DNA of 64,000 nt from Panorpa germanica (Eukaryota; Arthropoda; Insecta; Mecoptera; Panorpidae), in the NCBI GenBank assembly GCA_963678705.1, contig OY783216.1, positions 12,648,001-12,712,000 on the forward strand. The letters are read 5' to 3'. The position numbers were made by a program, and so were the translations under genes. Positions 55,392 through 64,000 of the stretch are shown here, piece by piece. Each line of letters opens with the position of its first letter. Within the stretch, counting starts at the first letter, position 1. The notes beneath the pieces are model-generated. The model ran no database searches and was not told the DNA's origin. It worked only from the letters and a program-made list of their open reading frames with translations.

Positions 55392-55642
55392 CAATAGATT
55401 CACAAATTAATAATAAAAAGAATGTAAATGATTTGAATTGTTTATACATATGTAAATTGAACTGGTCTGTAATGACGCTAGTTTGGCTTGGGTATCAGCA
55501 ATTGCTTCTGTTCTACTGGAACGTGTTGCTTGTTGTTTGGTATGTGTGTATTCAATAGTGGGTTAGCGTCTCTACCTGTCCTTGTCTTTCTTGGTCAGTA
55601 CGACCAATGAGAATGTTATATTAGATCATGTGATTCACCACA
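55386..55642 (-). repeat. probable 3' LTR of CsRn1-like Gypsy
   Basis: Minus strand: the purine-rich tract GGCGGGGAAGTACA is followed by TGTGGTGAATCACATG at 55642. A CA end at 55386 (…CTATTGTTAACA) would give 257 bp. No second copy is in the window, so the left border is tentative. Confidence 0.5.
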
Positions 55643-56656
55643 TGTACTTCCCCGCCAGTGAATGTGTCCATGATTTTCTTAGGACAACGGACTGTACGAC
55701 CTGAGGTAGTTTTTCTATTTTCCTTTTCAGGTTGCTGCTTCTGCTTTTCTCTTGATGTTGATTGTGGCTACGGTTCTTTAGGTTTCGCAGGCGATGAGTC
55801 CTGATTTATCTCCGGTGTCATTGAAGGTTGAAGTATGTAGTCTGGTTTTAGCCTGTCAATAGATATGGTGCGCGAACCACGAACAGTTTGTATTGTATAA
55901 TACTTAGCTGCTCTGCCGGACCATCATAAGTAGGTTGTAAGCTGTAGGTTTGCGATCATGGGCCTAACTAATCCCATTGCTTTACAAAGTTTAAATAGAA
56001 AAGTAGGTAGTTCTGTTCTATCAATGTTTTGCTGTTCGCTTATAAAATCACCTGGTAAACGAATGTGTGCTCCATACATCACTTGAGCTGGACTTGTGTC
56101 AAATTCTGGAACGACCTTGGAACGAAGTCCGAGTAGTACTAGTGGTAGTTGAGGTACCCAATTGTTGGTTAGCTGTCTTTTTAGTGCACACTGCAGGTCA
56201 CGGTGCTATCTCTATTATTCCGTTTCCTGCTAGATGATAAGCCGTAGTTTTATTGTGATGAATACCGAGTAGGTGAGTAAGATGTCTATAATACGAGTTG
56301 GAATGCCAAAACGACTTATCCATGTTGACATAACGACTCTTGCAATATGTTCTGCTGTAGTGTTATTGACTGGAACTGCTTCAGGCCATCTTGAAAATCG
56401 ATCTATTATAGTGACGAGGTGAGTATATCCTTCAGACGGTAGAGGGATAACAATGTTCAGGTTAATATGCTGTAACCGCTGCTGTACCTCTGAGTATGGT
56501 GCTAGTGGGCTGCTTGTGTGTTTGATGACTTCCACACGTTGGCATGGTATACATGTTCGTGCACACTGTGTGACATCCTTGTTGAGACTGGGCCATACGT
56601 GTCTTCTTTTAATTAGTTTTACTGTAGCTTTAATGCCTGGATGTGCTATTGTGTGA
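55643..56656 (-). pseudogene. Gypsy (CsRn1-like) integrase, decayed
   Basis: Minus-strand pieces: the end of the zinc-binding domain, then core [40 protein letters not shown] with the first Asp region, and [13 protein letters not shown] where the second Asp block should follow (lost by shift). Further left are scraps reading [29 protein letters not shown] and SIDRLKPDYILQPS, the C-terminal integrase and chromosomal-end motifs typical of this Gypsy lineage, and a final segment CPKKIMDTFTGGE before the polypurine tract. Several stops are present. It belongs to the same element as the RT and protease to the right. Confidence 0.78.
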
Positions 56657-56763
56657 AAACTATTGAAAATGTTGAATATTGAAGGTGGCCAGTCGAAGTA
56701 TCACAAATGAGTTCTATATCATCTTTTATATTATTTGATGTAGTTTTAGTGACTGTGGATTAT

Positions 56764-57206
56764 CTAGAAGTATTTTCTTCTCCTAAACTCTTCATCCTGA
56801 TTTTGAGCTTCAGCCAGTTCTTCTTGAGTGATGGCTGTTGGTACTATGAGTGAAATTCTTGAACACGCATCTGCTGCTACATTTTTCTTACCCGGAATGA
56901 ATTTTATGTCTGTAGTAAACTGACCAATAAAATCCAAGTGACAAGGCTGTCGTGGTGAAGCTTTTTCCGGTTTTTGACAAAATCCAAATGTTAATGGTTT
57001 GTGATCCGTGTAGATTGTAAAATGTTTTGCTTCCAGCATAAATCGAAATTTACTGCTTTATATGCAGCCAATAATTCTCTGTCATAGGTGCTGTATTTTT
57101 GATCAGTTGTTATGAGTTTTTTTAAAAAGAATGCCAAAGGTTGTAGTGAGTTGTCCACGACTTGATGAATTGCTTCCCCTACACAAGTGCTCAAGGCGTC
57201 TACCAT
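56764..57206 (-). pseudogene. Gypsy (CsRn1-like) RNase H
   Basis: Two overlapping minus-strand frames give GEAIHQVVDNSLQPLAFFLK, KYSTYDRELLAAYKAV (the RNase H Glu block), then after a shift near 57040 KHFTIYTDHKPLTFGFCQKP with the TDHKPL Asp and DFIGQFTTDIKFIPGKKNVA with DACSRI, matching the end of RNase H in Gypsy polyproteins. A small frameshift separates the halves. Not functional alone. Confidence 0.82.
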
Positions 57207-57286
57207 GAGTGCTAGCGGTGCGTCAGGAAGTAGGTGCGCGAGGAGTGCTGTCTCTGCTAAGTCATTTTTTAACTGGTGAAAAATAT

Positions 57287-58031
57287 TTATGTGATCAGCT
57301 GTCCAGTTGAGTGGCGTCCTATCATTCGTTTTGTTGCCATTGATAGTAGCGAATAAACATGTTCTTTTTGTGCAGAGTTAGGTAGAAATTGTCTATAAAA
57401 GTTTATCATTCCAAGAAAAGTTGTTAGTTCCTTTGCTGTGGTTGGTTGAGGGAGTTCTGCACTGCTTGTACCTTGGCTTGTTGTGATTAAATGCCTTCCG
57501 CTTTTACGGTAAACCAAAAAAAATCTACACATTGAACGCCAAAAACAGATTTTGATAAATTATGTTTTAGTTCATATTTGTTTAATACGTTTAACACTGC
57601 GTCAATGTGATTTTTTTGTTGCATTTCATTATCTGACGCTATTAGTATGTCGTCCAAATATGAGAATGCAAATGGTATATCTTGTAGAATTTGATGCATA
57701 AATCTCTGAAATGATTGTGCACCATTGCGTCGACCAAAACTAAGTTTGACGAACTCAAATAATCCAAAAGGTGTAATAACTGCAGTCTTTGGAATATCTT
57801 CAGGCGCCACGGGAATTTTGTGATAAGCTCGTACCCAGTCAATTGTTTAAAAGATTGTCTTCTTGGCGGGCTGTGAGTTGAAATCATGCATGTGAGGAAC
57901 TGGATACATGTCTGGCTATTCAAAGCTTTATAATCTCCACAAGGTCTCCAGGATCCGTCTTTTTTTGTTACTAAATGCAGTGGACTAGCCCAGGGACTGC
58001 TGGAAGGGCAAAAAATTCCAATGTTGACCAT
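57287..58031 (-). pseudogene. Gypsy (CsRn1-like) reverse transcriptase
   Basis: Frames 58031-57642, 57810-57487 and 57532-57287 together give [76 protein letters not shown] and the catalytic [13 protein letters not shown] (YLDD), then TAKELTTFLGMINFYRQFLP. Frame changes lie near 57840 and 57500. GRRNGAQ replaces the usual GLRNAAQ. Unlike the other LTR families in this window, this one keeps its RT catalytic block, though broken by frameshifts. Confidence 0.85.
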
Positions 58032-58256
58032 TTTTTTAAATTCGGCTTTAGCTTGAAATTTGTCTGTAAGTAGTCTACGGGCTTTGACTGTGACGAGTGG
58101 TCCTGTAGTAATGATGGAGTGCGTGATGCTATGATGTTGAGTATCAAAAGAATTCTTGGTGTGTAACAGCTTGGGATATTTGGCGAATACTTCTGCGTAA
58201 GGGTGGTTTGGTTAAACTAGACGCAGTGATGATGAGTTGTAGTTTTGAACACATTT

Positions 58257-58805
58257 TTATGTACTATTGAGTTTTGTAGCCGTGTCAAATAAACATTGTC
58301 GTTGTAAGTCTACAAGTAAACCAAAATTGTTAAAAAAATCTGCACCTATAATCGAAGTTTGCACTTGAGCTATTAAAGGCCAAGTGAAATCTCTTCTAAG
58401 TCCAATATTGAGTTTGAGTTGTTTTTCCCCGTACGTGTGATTTGGTGAGCCATTTGCTGCGAATAAATCCCTTTCTGATTTATTAGATAAGTCTTGAGTT
58501 GTCGATGGTATGATAGATATATCAGCTCCAGAATCTGCTATAAATTGTTGTTTTGTGTGTATATCTATTACAAACAAGCGGCGTGAACGTAGGCCCAAAT
58601 CTCTGGCCGCCGTCAGCGCAGGCCTGGTTGTTTTCCTGATCATTTTTGTAACTGCAGGGTGAGACACATTTGATTGCATTGTCCCAAAATTTAAAATTAT
58701 ACCAACACTTGTCGAAAGTTCTTTCTCGTGAACGTGCTCTTAATCTCTGTCTTTGCTGCTGTGGGCGTGTACTGAATGTATTTGTTAGTTGTGCTATTTG
58801 ATTCA
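58257..58805 (-). pseudogene. Gypsy (CsRn1-like) Gag end and protease
   Basis: The minus strand at about 58790-58640 shows the end of Gag with a zinc-binding tail (CWYNFKFWDNAIKC..PC, the clade-specific Cys arrangement). The frame 58679-58257 then gives LFVIDIHTKQQFIADSGADI, a retropepsin site with DSGAD, and TSIIGADFFNNFGLLVDLQR (the late GADFL block). Gag N-terminus and 5' LTR are not found to the right. Protease looks open over this stretch but is disconnected from a start. Confidence 0.8.
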
Positions 58806-58810
58806 GGGCT

Positions 58811-59414
58811 TATACCAATGTAATTTTAATAATATATTACTGTTCAGTGGGAGTGTTGAGGTTATTAAAAGATATAAAATGTAGTTGCGAAATGTAATTT
58901 TATACTACTAAATTATTATTATGAACAAATCAGGTAATTTAACAAAACAATTTTCTTTATTAATTATAAGTAAATAATTATTACAATACAATATATAACA
59001 AAAGAATGAGAAACTAATGCTGTTGTTGTTATATCTTTATTTCGCCTGCAGAGGTGTGACTGGGGCTGCAGTGTCGCCACAGTAGATGTACTACTAATAC
59101 CATCTAGTTATTGGTTATGAACTGTGATCTGTCATTTTACATTCGAGTAGCCTAGTTCCAAAACGCGAATGGTTGTATCTCTTACCATCGGTGACAAAAC
59201 TTTTATTATATTTAAAACCATTTATTATAAAAATTTGAAAAACCATTTTTATTGACCTGTTATCTTGTATTTTATGCAAATGTGCGATCGGTGAGGACTT
59301 TTAGTATTTTATTTGTAATAATGTCCCCAAGGTCTAAGTCAACTTTCAGCTTTATGCGAATTATAGCTAATCTACCCCAACTTTATAATCTATGTTAGTT
59401 CCAAACTAGGTCTC
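58811..59414. other. non-coding; possible LTR remains
   Basis: No gene. A segment near 59030-59110 read on the minus strand (CATCTACTGTGGCGACACTG followed by a polyadenylation-like AATAAA) has the look of an LTR, but I found no partner copy. Confidence 0.35.
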
Positions 59415-59431
59415 TAAGGCCTGTCTCAGTA

Positions 59432-59700
59432 TGGCACCGTATTTAAGCGAATTTCTGCCGGACGTATACAGGCTACTATATACAGGCTATACCTATCCGA
59501 ACCTTGTAAATGTAATAAGACCTCTCTGGACCTCTCAGACTGCAAGCTACAAAGCAGTCCGAATACGGGCGGCACTACCTCGCACATTAGAACCGTATAA
59601 AGGCGAATTTTATCCAAGCGTTACCACTACTACAACGATATCCTATCTGAACCTTTGTAAATGCAAACAGCCGCCTCAGACTGGAGGGGATACCTAAGAT
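59432..59700 (+). repeat. subterminal duplication, about 156-bp period
   Basis: ACCGTATTTAAGCGAATTTC (about 59437) recurs as ACCGTATAAAGGCGAATTTT (about 59593), and CTATCCGAACCTTGTAAATG (about 59493) as CTATCTGAACCTTTGTAAATG-like sequence (about 59643). The inner part of the left terminus is thus duplicated within the Harbinger-like element. Confidence 0.65.
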
Positions 59701-59806
59701 CGCTTGTTGTTTCGCTGCAATACGGATTAAATGAGATCTATCGGCGACATCGCTTGTGACGAGTATGTTCAGCATGCTTCAGGTTATGTTTGTATTTCAG
59801 TAAATC

Positions 59807-59889
59807 ATGGGCACTGAAAAATTAATTCTTTTAATTCAAGAAAGAGAGAGTTTGTGGAAGCAGAAAAATTCAAACTATCATTCGATATA

Positions 59890-59892
<3 letters not shown>
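59807..59892 (+). pseudogene. MADF-domain fragment
   Basis: From an ATG at 59807 the plus strand reads MGTEKLILLIQERESLWKQK then NSNYHS before running into the TA repeat. This matches the first helix of MADF domains (pattern LI.LV.E.P.LWD..H.NY). MADF proteins bind DNA, and PIF/Harbinger transposons carry one next to the transposase. The rest of the domain is lost at the TA tract and Helitron-like insertion. A frame on the minus strand right of the insertion (61580-61398, with STTGEKRAAGKAYNIREKFK) is unassigned and could be another part of the element. Confidence 0.6.

Positions 59893-59953
<61 letters not shown>
59887..59953. repeat. (TA)n microsatellite, left of Helitron-like insertion
   Basis: TA repeat interrupted by a few TTTA/AAAT units. 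It offers many AT targets for Helitron insertion. Confidence 0.95.
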
Positions 59954-61337
59954 CTAGCTTTTACCCTTGTCGCAAGCGACGTTTGTTTTTTGTGAGTGGC
60001 TTGAATTTTAAGTCAAAATTTAATTTTTAAATTGAAATAATAAATAAACTCGTCTTATATTGATTTAACATTTAATAACAATTAATTTTTCATACAAACT
60101 GACTAAGAAAATACATTTTTTATATCAAAATAAAAAATATTTTGAATTTATGCGATATTTGAACAACTTTTTTTCAAAATTTGGGATTTTTTTTTCGATT
60201 CGTAAATAAGTTGCCAAGGTTAACCTATATACAAAATTTCAACTTTCTAGCACAATTTTTACTCTCGGCAAATACTGCCCCCGTGCCCCCCAATAAAATT
60301 TTAAAATTTTGAATTTTTTTTTTATAAATAATATACTTAATTATTCTAGAATCCAGAAAATGAATTTTCTCCAAAGTTCCCTACCGGGCCCCCGAATTTC
60401 TTTAACCCCCCCTTCTTTAATTTTTGAATTTCTAAATTTTGAGAAATGTCAGCATTGAATACCTTAATACACATGCAAAATTTCAACTTTCTATCTTATA
60501 CGAATTAAAAGTAATACAGCAAAAAAGGGATCACTTTTCTTCCAGTTTTTCCAAAATTACGGGTTTCCAGGAAATTCATAGAAAAATACGGGGACGCCAA
60601 AAGTTGTAGAATTTTTTTCTCTTTAAAGTCTCTTTTAAAGCCCAGAGTTTACCCCCGTCTTTTTGGCGTGTATGATTTGAATCCAATAAAATAATTTGTA
60701 ATTACATTTCATATTTAATTCTATTTTTAAATTGAAATAATAAATAAACTCGCGCACAATACATAGAAACATATAAATTGACTAAAAAAATAATTTTTTT
60801 TTTAAAATAAAAAATATTTTCAATTTATGCGTTAATTGACCAACTTTTTTTCAAAATTTGGTATTTTTTTTTTTTGATTCATAAATAAGTTACCAAGGTT
60901 AGCCTATATACAAAATTTCAACTTTCTAGCACAATTTTTACTCTCGGCAAATACTGCCCCCGTGCCCCCAAATAAAATTTTGAAATTTTGAATTTTTTTT
61001 TATTAATAATATACTTAATTATTCTATAATCGAGAATATGAAGTTTCTCCAAAGTTCCCTACCGGGCCCCCGAATTTCTTCAACCCCCCTTTTTTAATTT
61101 TTGAATTTCTAATTTTTGAGAAATATCAGCATTGAATACCTTAATACACATGCAAAATTTGAACTTTCATTAGTCAGGTTATTTTCTTAGTCAGTTTGTA
61201 TGAAAAATTAATTGTTATTAAATGTTAAATCAATATAGGACGAGTTTATTTATTATTTCAATTTAAAAATTAAATTTTGACTTAAAATTCAAGCCACTCA
61301 CAAAAAACAAACGTCGCTTGCGACGGGGGAAAAGCTA

Positions 61338-61338
<1 letters not shown>
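59954..61338. mobile_element. Helitron-like non-autonomous element with 3' ends at both termini
   Basis: The left end starts CTAGCTTTTACCCTTGTCGC and the right end finishes GACGGGGGAAAAGCTAG; the two outer ~160 bp are inverted copies. Each end has the Helitron 3' arrangement: a small hairpin (GTCGC-AA-GCGAC), about 12 bases, CTAG, then T outside. No TC 5' end is found at either terminus. The interior holds two direct repeats of the family body (about 60050-60650 and 60715-61165), e.g. TAGCACAATTTTTACTCTCG twice. No coding capacity. Confidence 0.75.

Positions 61339-61396
<58 letters not shown>
61339..61396. repeat. (TA)n microsatellite, right of Helitron-like insertion
   Basis: TA repeat of about 58 bp continuing the tract at 59887-59953. 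Translations of it (repeated YI) are not genes. Confidence 0.95.
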
Positions 61397-61398
<2 letters not shown>

Positions 61399-61841
61399 AA
61401 ATTTTTGGTAAAAATAATTACAATGGATTGTTGGCAAAAAAGTCTTGAATTTTTCGCGAATATTGTATGCTTTTCCAGCAGCACGTTTTTCACCTGTAGT
61501 ACTTGATTGATTCGTGTCTGAGGTTTGTTGAGTTCCGCTGTATGTGGAATCAAAATTTATGGGAAGACCTTTACTATCCATTGTAATAATATGCAGTAAG
61601 CATATGCGTTTGATTATGTTATCTGCTCGATATCCAATAACATAATTAGATAACATCCAGGCACACCAGATTTAAGACGTAAACAACAACTGAATGCTGT
61701 ATCAAAAATATAGATAAATAAATCAGTATAAACATGTATTGTTACACACATAGGCAATTTGCTTTGTAGCTCATCCAATCCGTCGATTTACGTACGAATT
61801 CGCCGTCGCTTTAATACGGTCCCATACTGAGACAATCCTAA

Positions 61842-63320
61842 GTCTATTTCTACTTTTACTTGTTACTACTAAAGACCAGTGTTACATGCAAGGTTAATTT
61901 TCAGTTTTCTGCTGCGATGCTTCTAACATTGCCAACTCTAACAACCACGTTACCTCTAACTGTCCGTAAGTATTTATATGTAAGATTTTTCATATTTTTC
62001 ACATTTTTCATTTATATGTAAGCAATTCATAGAATGCAATACAGTTAGTATTGTAAATTGGGAAAAAAGATTGCGCAAAGCATTTTTAGATATTTAAATA
62101 ATTATTTTTATATGATTAATGTTTTTGTATTCATTACGTAGATGTTTGCATATCAATTTATTAAAATATTGATCGCGGCATTCTGTGAATCCAAACAACA
62201 TAATATAATCTTCAAACTTCGTTTTCAACAAAATGATTATTTCGTCTGCAGGTTTCACGTAACCCTATCATGTTCAAACCATAAATCGTTTGTACCCATA
62301 TCATCAATTTTTTCAAAAGAATAGTTTGTTAGAGTGTAAAATGTTAGATTGTAAAACCTGAAAATACATTTCAATTTTCGGGTGGCGACGATACATTCGA
62401 CTGCCGTCTTGTGTGTTTGTTTATCTTAAAATCTGTAACTCCCACACTTATTTTGTTCAAATTTTCTTTACAAATAATTTTTTGAACAAATTTTATTTAT
62501 AACCTTTTGTTGTTACTTTTAAATTGATAAAATTATAAACCTACTTATTATAAATCATACACGTATCTAAAATTATCAGTCCTAAACAGTTACTTTTTTT
62601 TTATCTTAAAAAGTAAGCTCCAGCAAAACTATCATGAAGACTTTTTTTTATAAATTTAAGTATTATTTTATCTGATAGATGACTCTATATCTTACAATTT
62701 GTATTTACAACATATTTTGGTATGTCTGATAGATATGCTATATAGTTGCACCGCTGTAAATATAATGTAATGTAATAGAGCACTTCACCAAAAATAAGTA
62801 ATGATTCAACAGCGTACAATTTTGCACTTTCTTCTTAAACACATTATTATATATAAAATTATGATATATTATTTAAAAGAATATTTTACGTAATGTAACT
62901 AAAATTTATATTTTTTTAATGAAGGAAACAGTTCAATTATACATGTGTAATCATATAAAATTTACTAAATAAAAAATGTTTAAATTTCTTTTTATAAATT
63001 ACATACGGTAGACCTCCATAGTGATAATATGGCTGTTTTCATAAGTCAATCAGAGCTGACTCAACACGCCATCAAATATTCAAGTTAGATAAATATCGAA
63101 ATAATTAATTTCTTACTTTAGAACCAAGGCCATCGGTGTCATGTAAATGAAAAAAAAAGCTGACTATCACTACAGCCGTATTAAAATAATATTAAGTGCA
63201 AAATTCAAATGAACATATATACACGTTTGACTTGTACATCTGTTACTTTTTTTTAAAATAAACTACATCAGTTGCTACTATTACTACAAATTGGTTATTA
63301 GAATGGATGTTTATAAATGT
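61842..63320. other. no gene seen
   Basis: AT-rich DNA with only short frames (a 60-residue frame at 62142-62324 is unremarkable). I recognise no transposon ends or RNA genes. Confidence 0.5.
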
Positions 63321-63321
63321 A

Positions 63322-64000
63322 TTAAAGGTTACCCCCGTCGCAAGCGACTACTGACTTTCAAATTTTAATTCCACTTTTAAATTGAAATACTTAACTCGTT
63401 TTATATTAATTTTACATATAACAACAAATAATTTTCCATATAAACTAACTAATTTTTAAATTTCTTTTCTACAAGCCACCAACCAATCTTGACTTGACCA
63501 ATTATTTTTCAAAATTTGGGAATTTTTTTCGATTTGTCAATTGGGTACCAAAGTTAGCCCGCCCATATACAAAATTTCAACTTTCTAGCACAATTCTTAC
63601 TCTTAGCAAAAGCCGCACTTGTGCCTTCAAATAAAATTATTGGGTTTCGAATTCTTTTTTTAATATATTTAATTATTACACAATCCAAAATTTGAGCTTT
63701 GTCCAAAGTTTCCTGCTGGCCACCCCAAATTTCTCCGCGCCCCTTTTATAAATTTTTGAATTTCTAAATTTTAAGATATGTTCGCATTAAATAGCTTATT
63801 ACACATGCAAAATTTCAACTTTCTATCTGTTACGAATTAAAAGTTATACAGGAAAATGTGATTATTATTTTTCCAGTTTCTCTAAAACTACGGATTTCCA
63901 GAAAATTCAAGGGAAAATCCAAAGACGCCAAAAGTCTTACAATTCTTTTCTCTATAAAGTAAAATAATTTCAAAAACATAGCCGTTTCCGTTTTACTATA
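63322..64000 (-). mobile_element. third copy of the Helitron-like family, runs off the window
   Basis: GTTACCCCCGTCGCAAGCGAC at about 63328 repeats the hairpin end of the 59954 element (the CTAG is decayed), and the body follows in order: AAATTGAAATA, CAAAATTTGGGAATTTTTTTC, TTTCTAGCACAATT, CACATGCAAAATTTCAACTT. The right side (…TTTCCGTTTTACTATA on the plus strand) resembles a Helitron 5' end close to the window edge. Orientation is minus, more diverged than the two repeats at 60-61 kb. Confidence 0.72.

Larger units (their letters stand above)
59418..61838. mobile_element. PIF/Harbinger-like element, interrupted
   Basis: Inverted termini: GGCCTGTCTCAGTATGGCAC at 59418 and, inverted from 61838, GGATTGTCTCAGTATGGGAC; 29 of the first 33 bases agree. 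TAA flanks both ends (59415-59417 and 61839-61841), the 3-bp TWA target typical of PIF/Harbinger. A MADF fragment lies inside, a domain that accompanies the transposase in this superfamily. Removing the Helitron-like insertion (59954-61338) leaves about 1.0 kb, so it is a deletion derivative. Confidence 0.72.

Overview
This is a eukaryotic, AT-rich window, almost certainly from an arthropod and most likely an insect. The inference rests on its transposable elements: an R1-clade LINE, I-group LINEs with RNase H, BEL/Pao, CsRn1-like and MDG3-like Gypsy elements, Copia, and an insect-type Helitron with introns. I recognise no host gene. The provided reading frames allow GTG starts, so I moved some starts to ATG.

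Layout. 1-9.2 kb: featureless AT-rich DNA, then decayed relics of a Helitron 5' end, a hAT (ZBED/Buster-type) transposon, a BEL integrase, a LINE endonuclease and a 3' Copia fragment. 9.2-14.3 kb: an R1-clade LINE on the minus strand without its RT core, cut by a 640-bp 5'-truncated LINE with a 12-bp target duplication. 14.3-35.9 kb: a minus-strand I-group LINE ('LINE B') split by a nested block of about 17.9 kb (15065-33002) flanked by a 5-bp duplication GGTAT. The block is a tandem array of a BEL/Pao element: four LTRs, three internal regions, all without the RT core. Two array units carry the same insertion of a 3,991-bp Gypsy-type element; the third unit keeps the empty site, which shows a 4-bp target duplication TAAA. 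That element has one long ORF (SAP domain, two zinc knuckles, aspartic protease, a thrice-repeated basic module, integrase scraps) and no RT.

36.0-46.8 kb: a Gypsy-type LTR element with BEL-like Gag and internal deletions, itself carrying a complete 5.8-kb I-group LINE ('LINE A') with target duplications. 46.8-52.4 kb: an end-to-end Helitron (minus) whose Rep-helicase gene has two spliceosomal introns and only two visible lesions. 52.4-58.8 kb: a diverged LTR related to the SAP element, a second LINE B copy, a Copia fragment, a 146-bp tandem duplication and a decayed CsRn1-like Gypsy. 59.4-61.8 kb: a PIF/Harbinger-like element (TAA target duplication, 29/33 matching inverted termini) holding a MADF fragment, into which an unusual Helitron-like element with a 3' end at both termini has inserted. 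63.3-64.0 kb: a further copy of that Helitron-like family runs off the window.

The region is a transposon graveyard with unusually readable nesting order. The best candidates for something new are the RT-less SAP-Gag/protease element and its amplification inside a tandem BEL array, and the double-3'-ended Helitron-like element.
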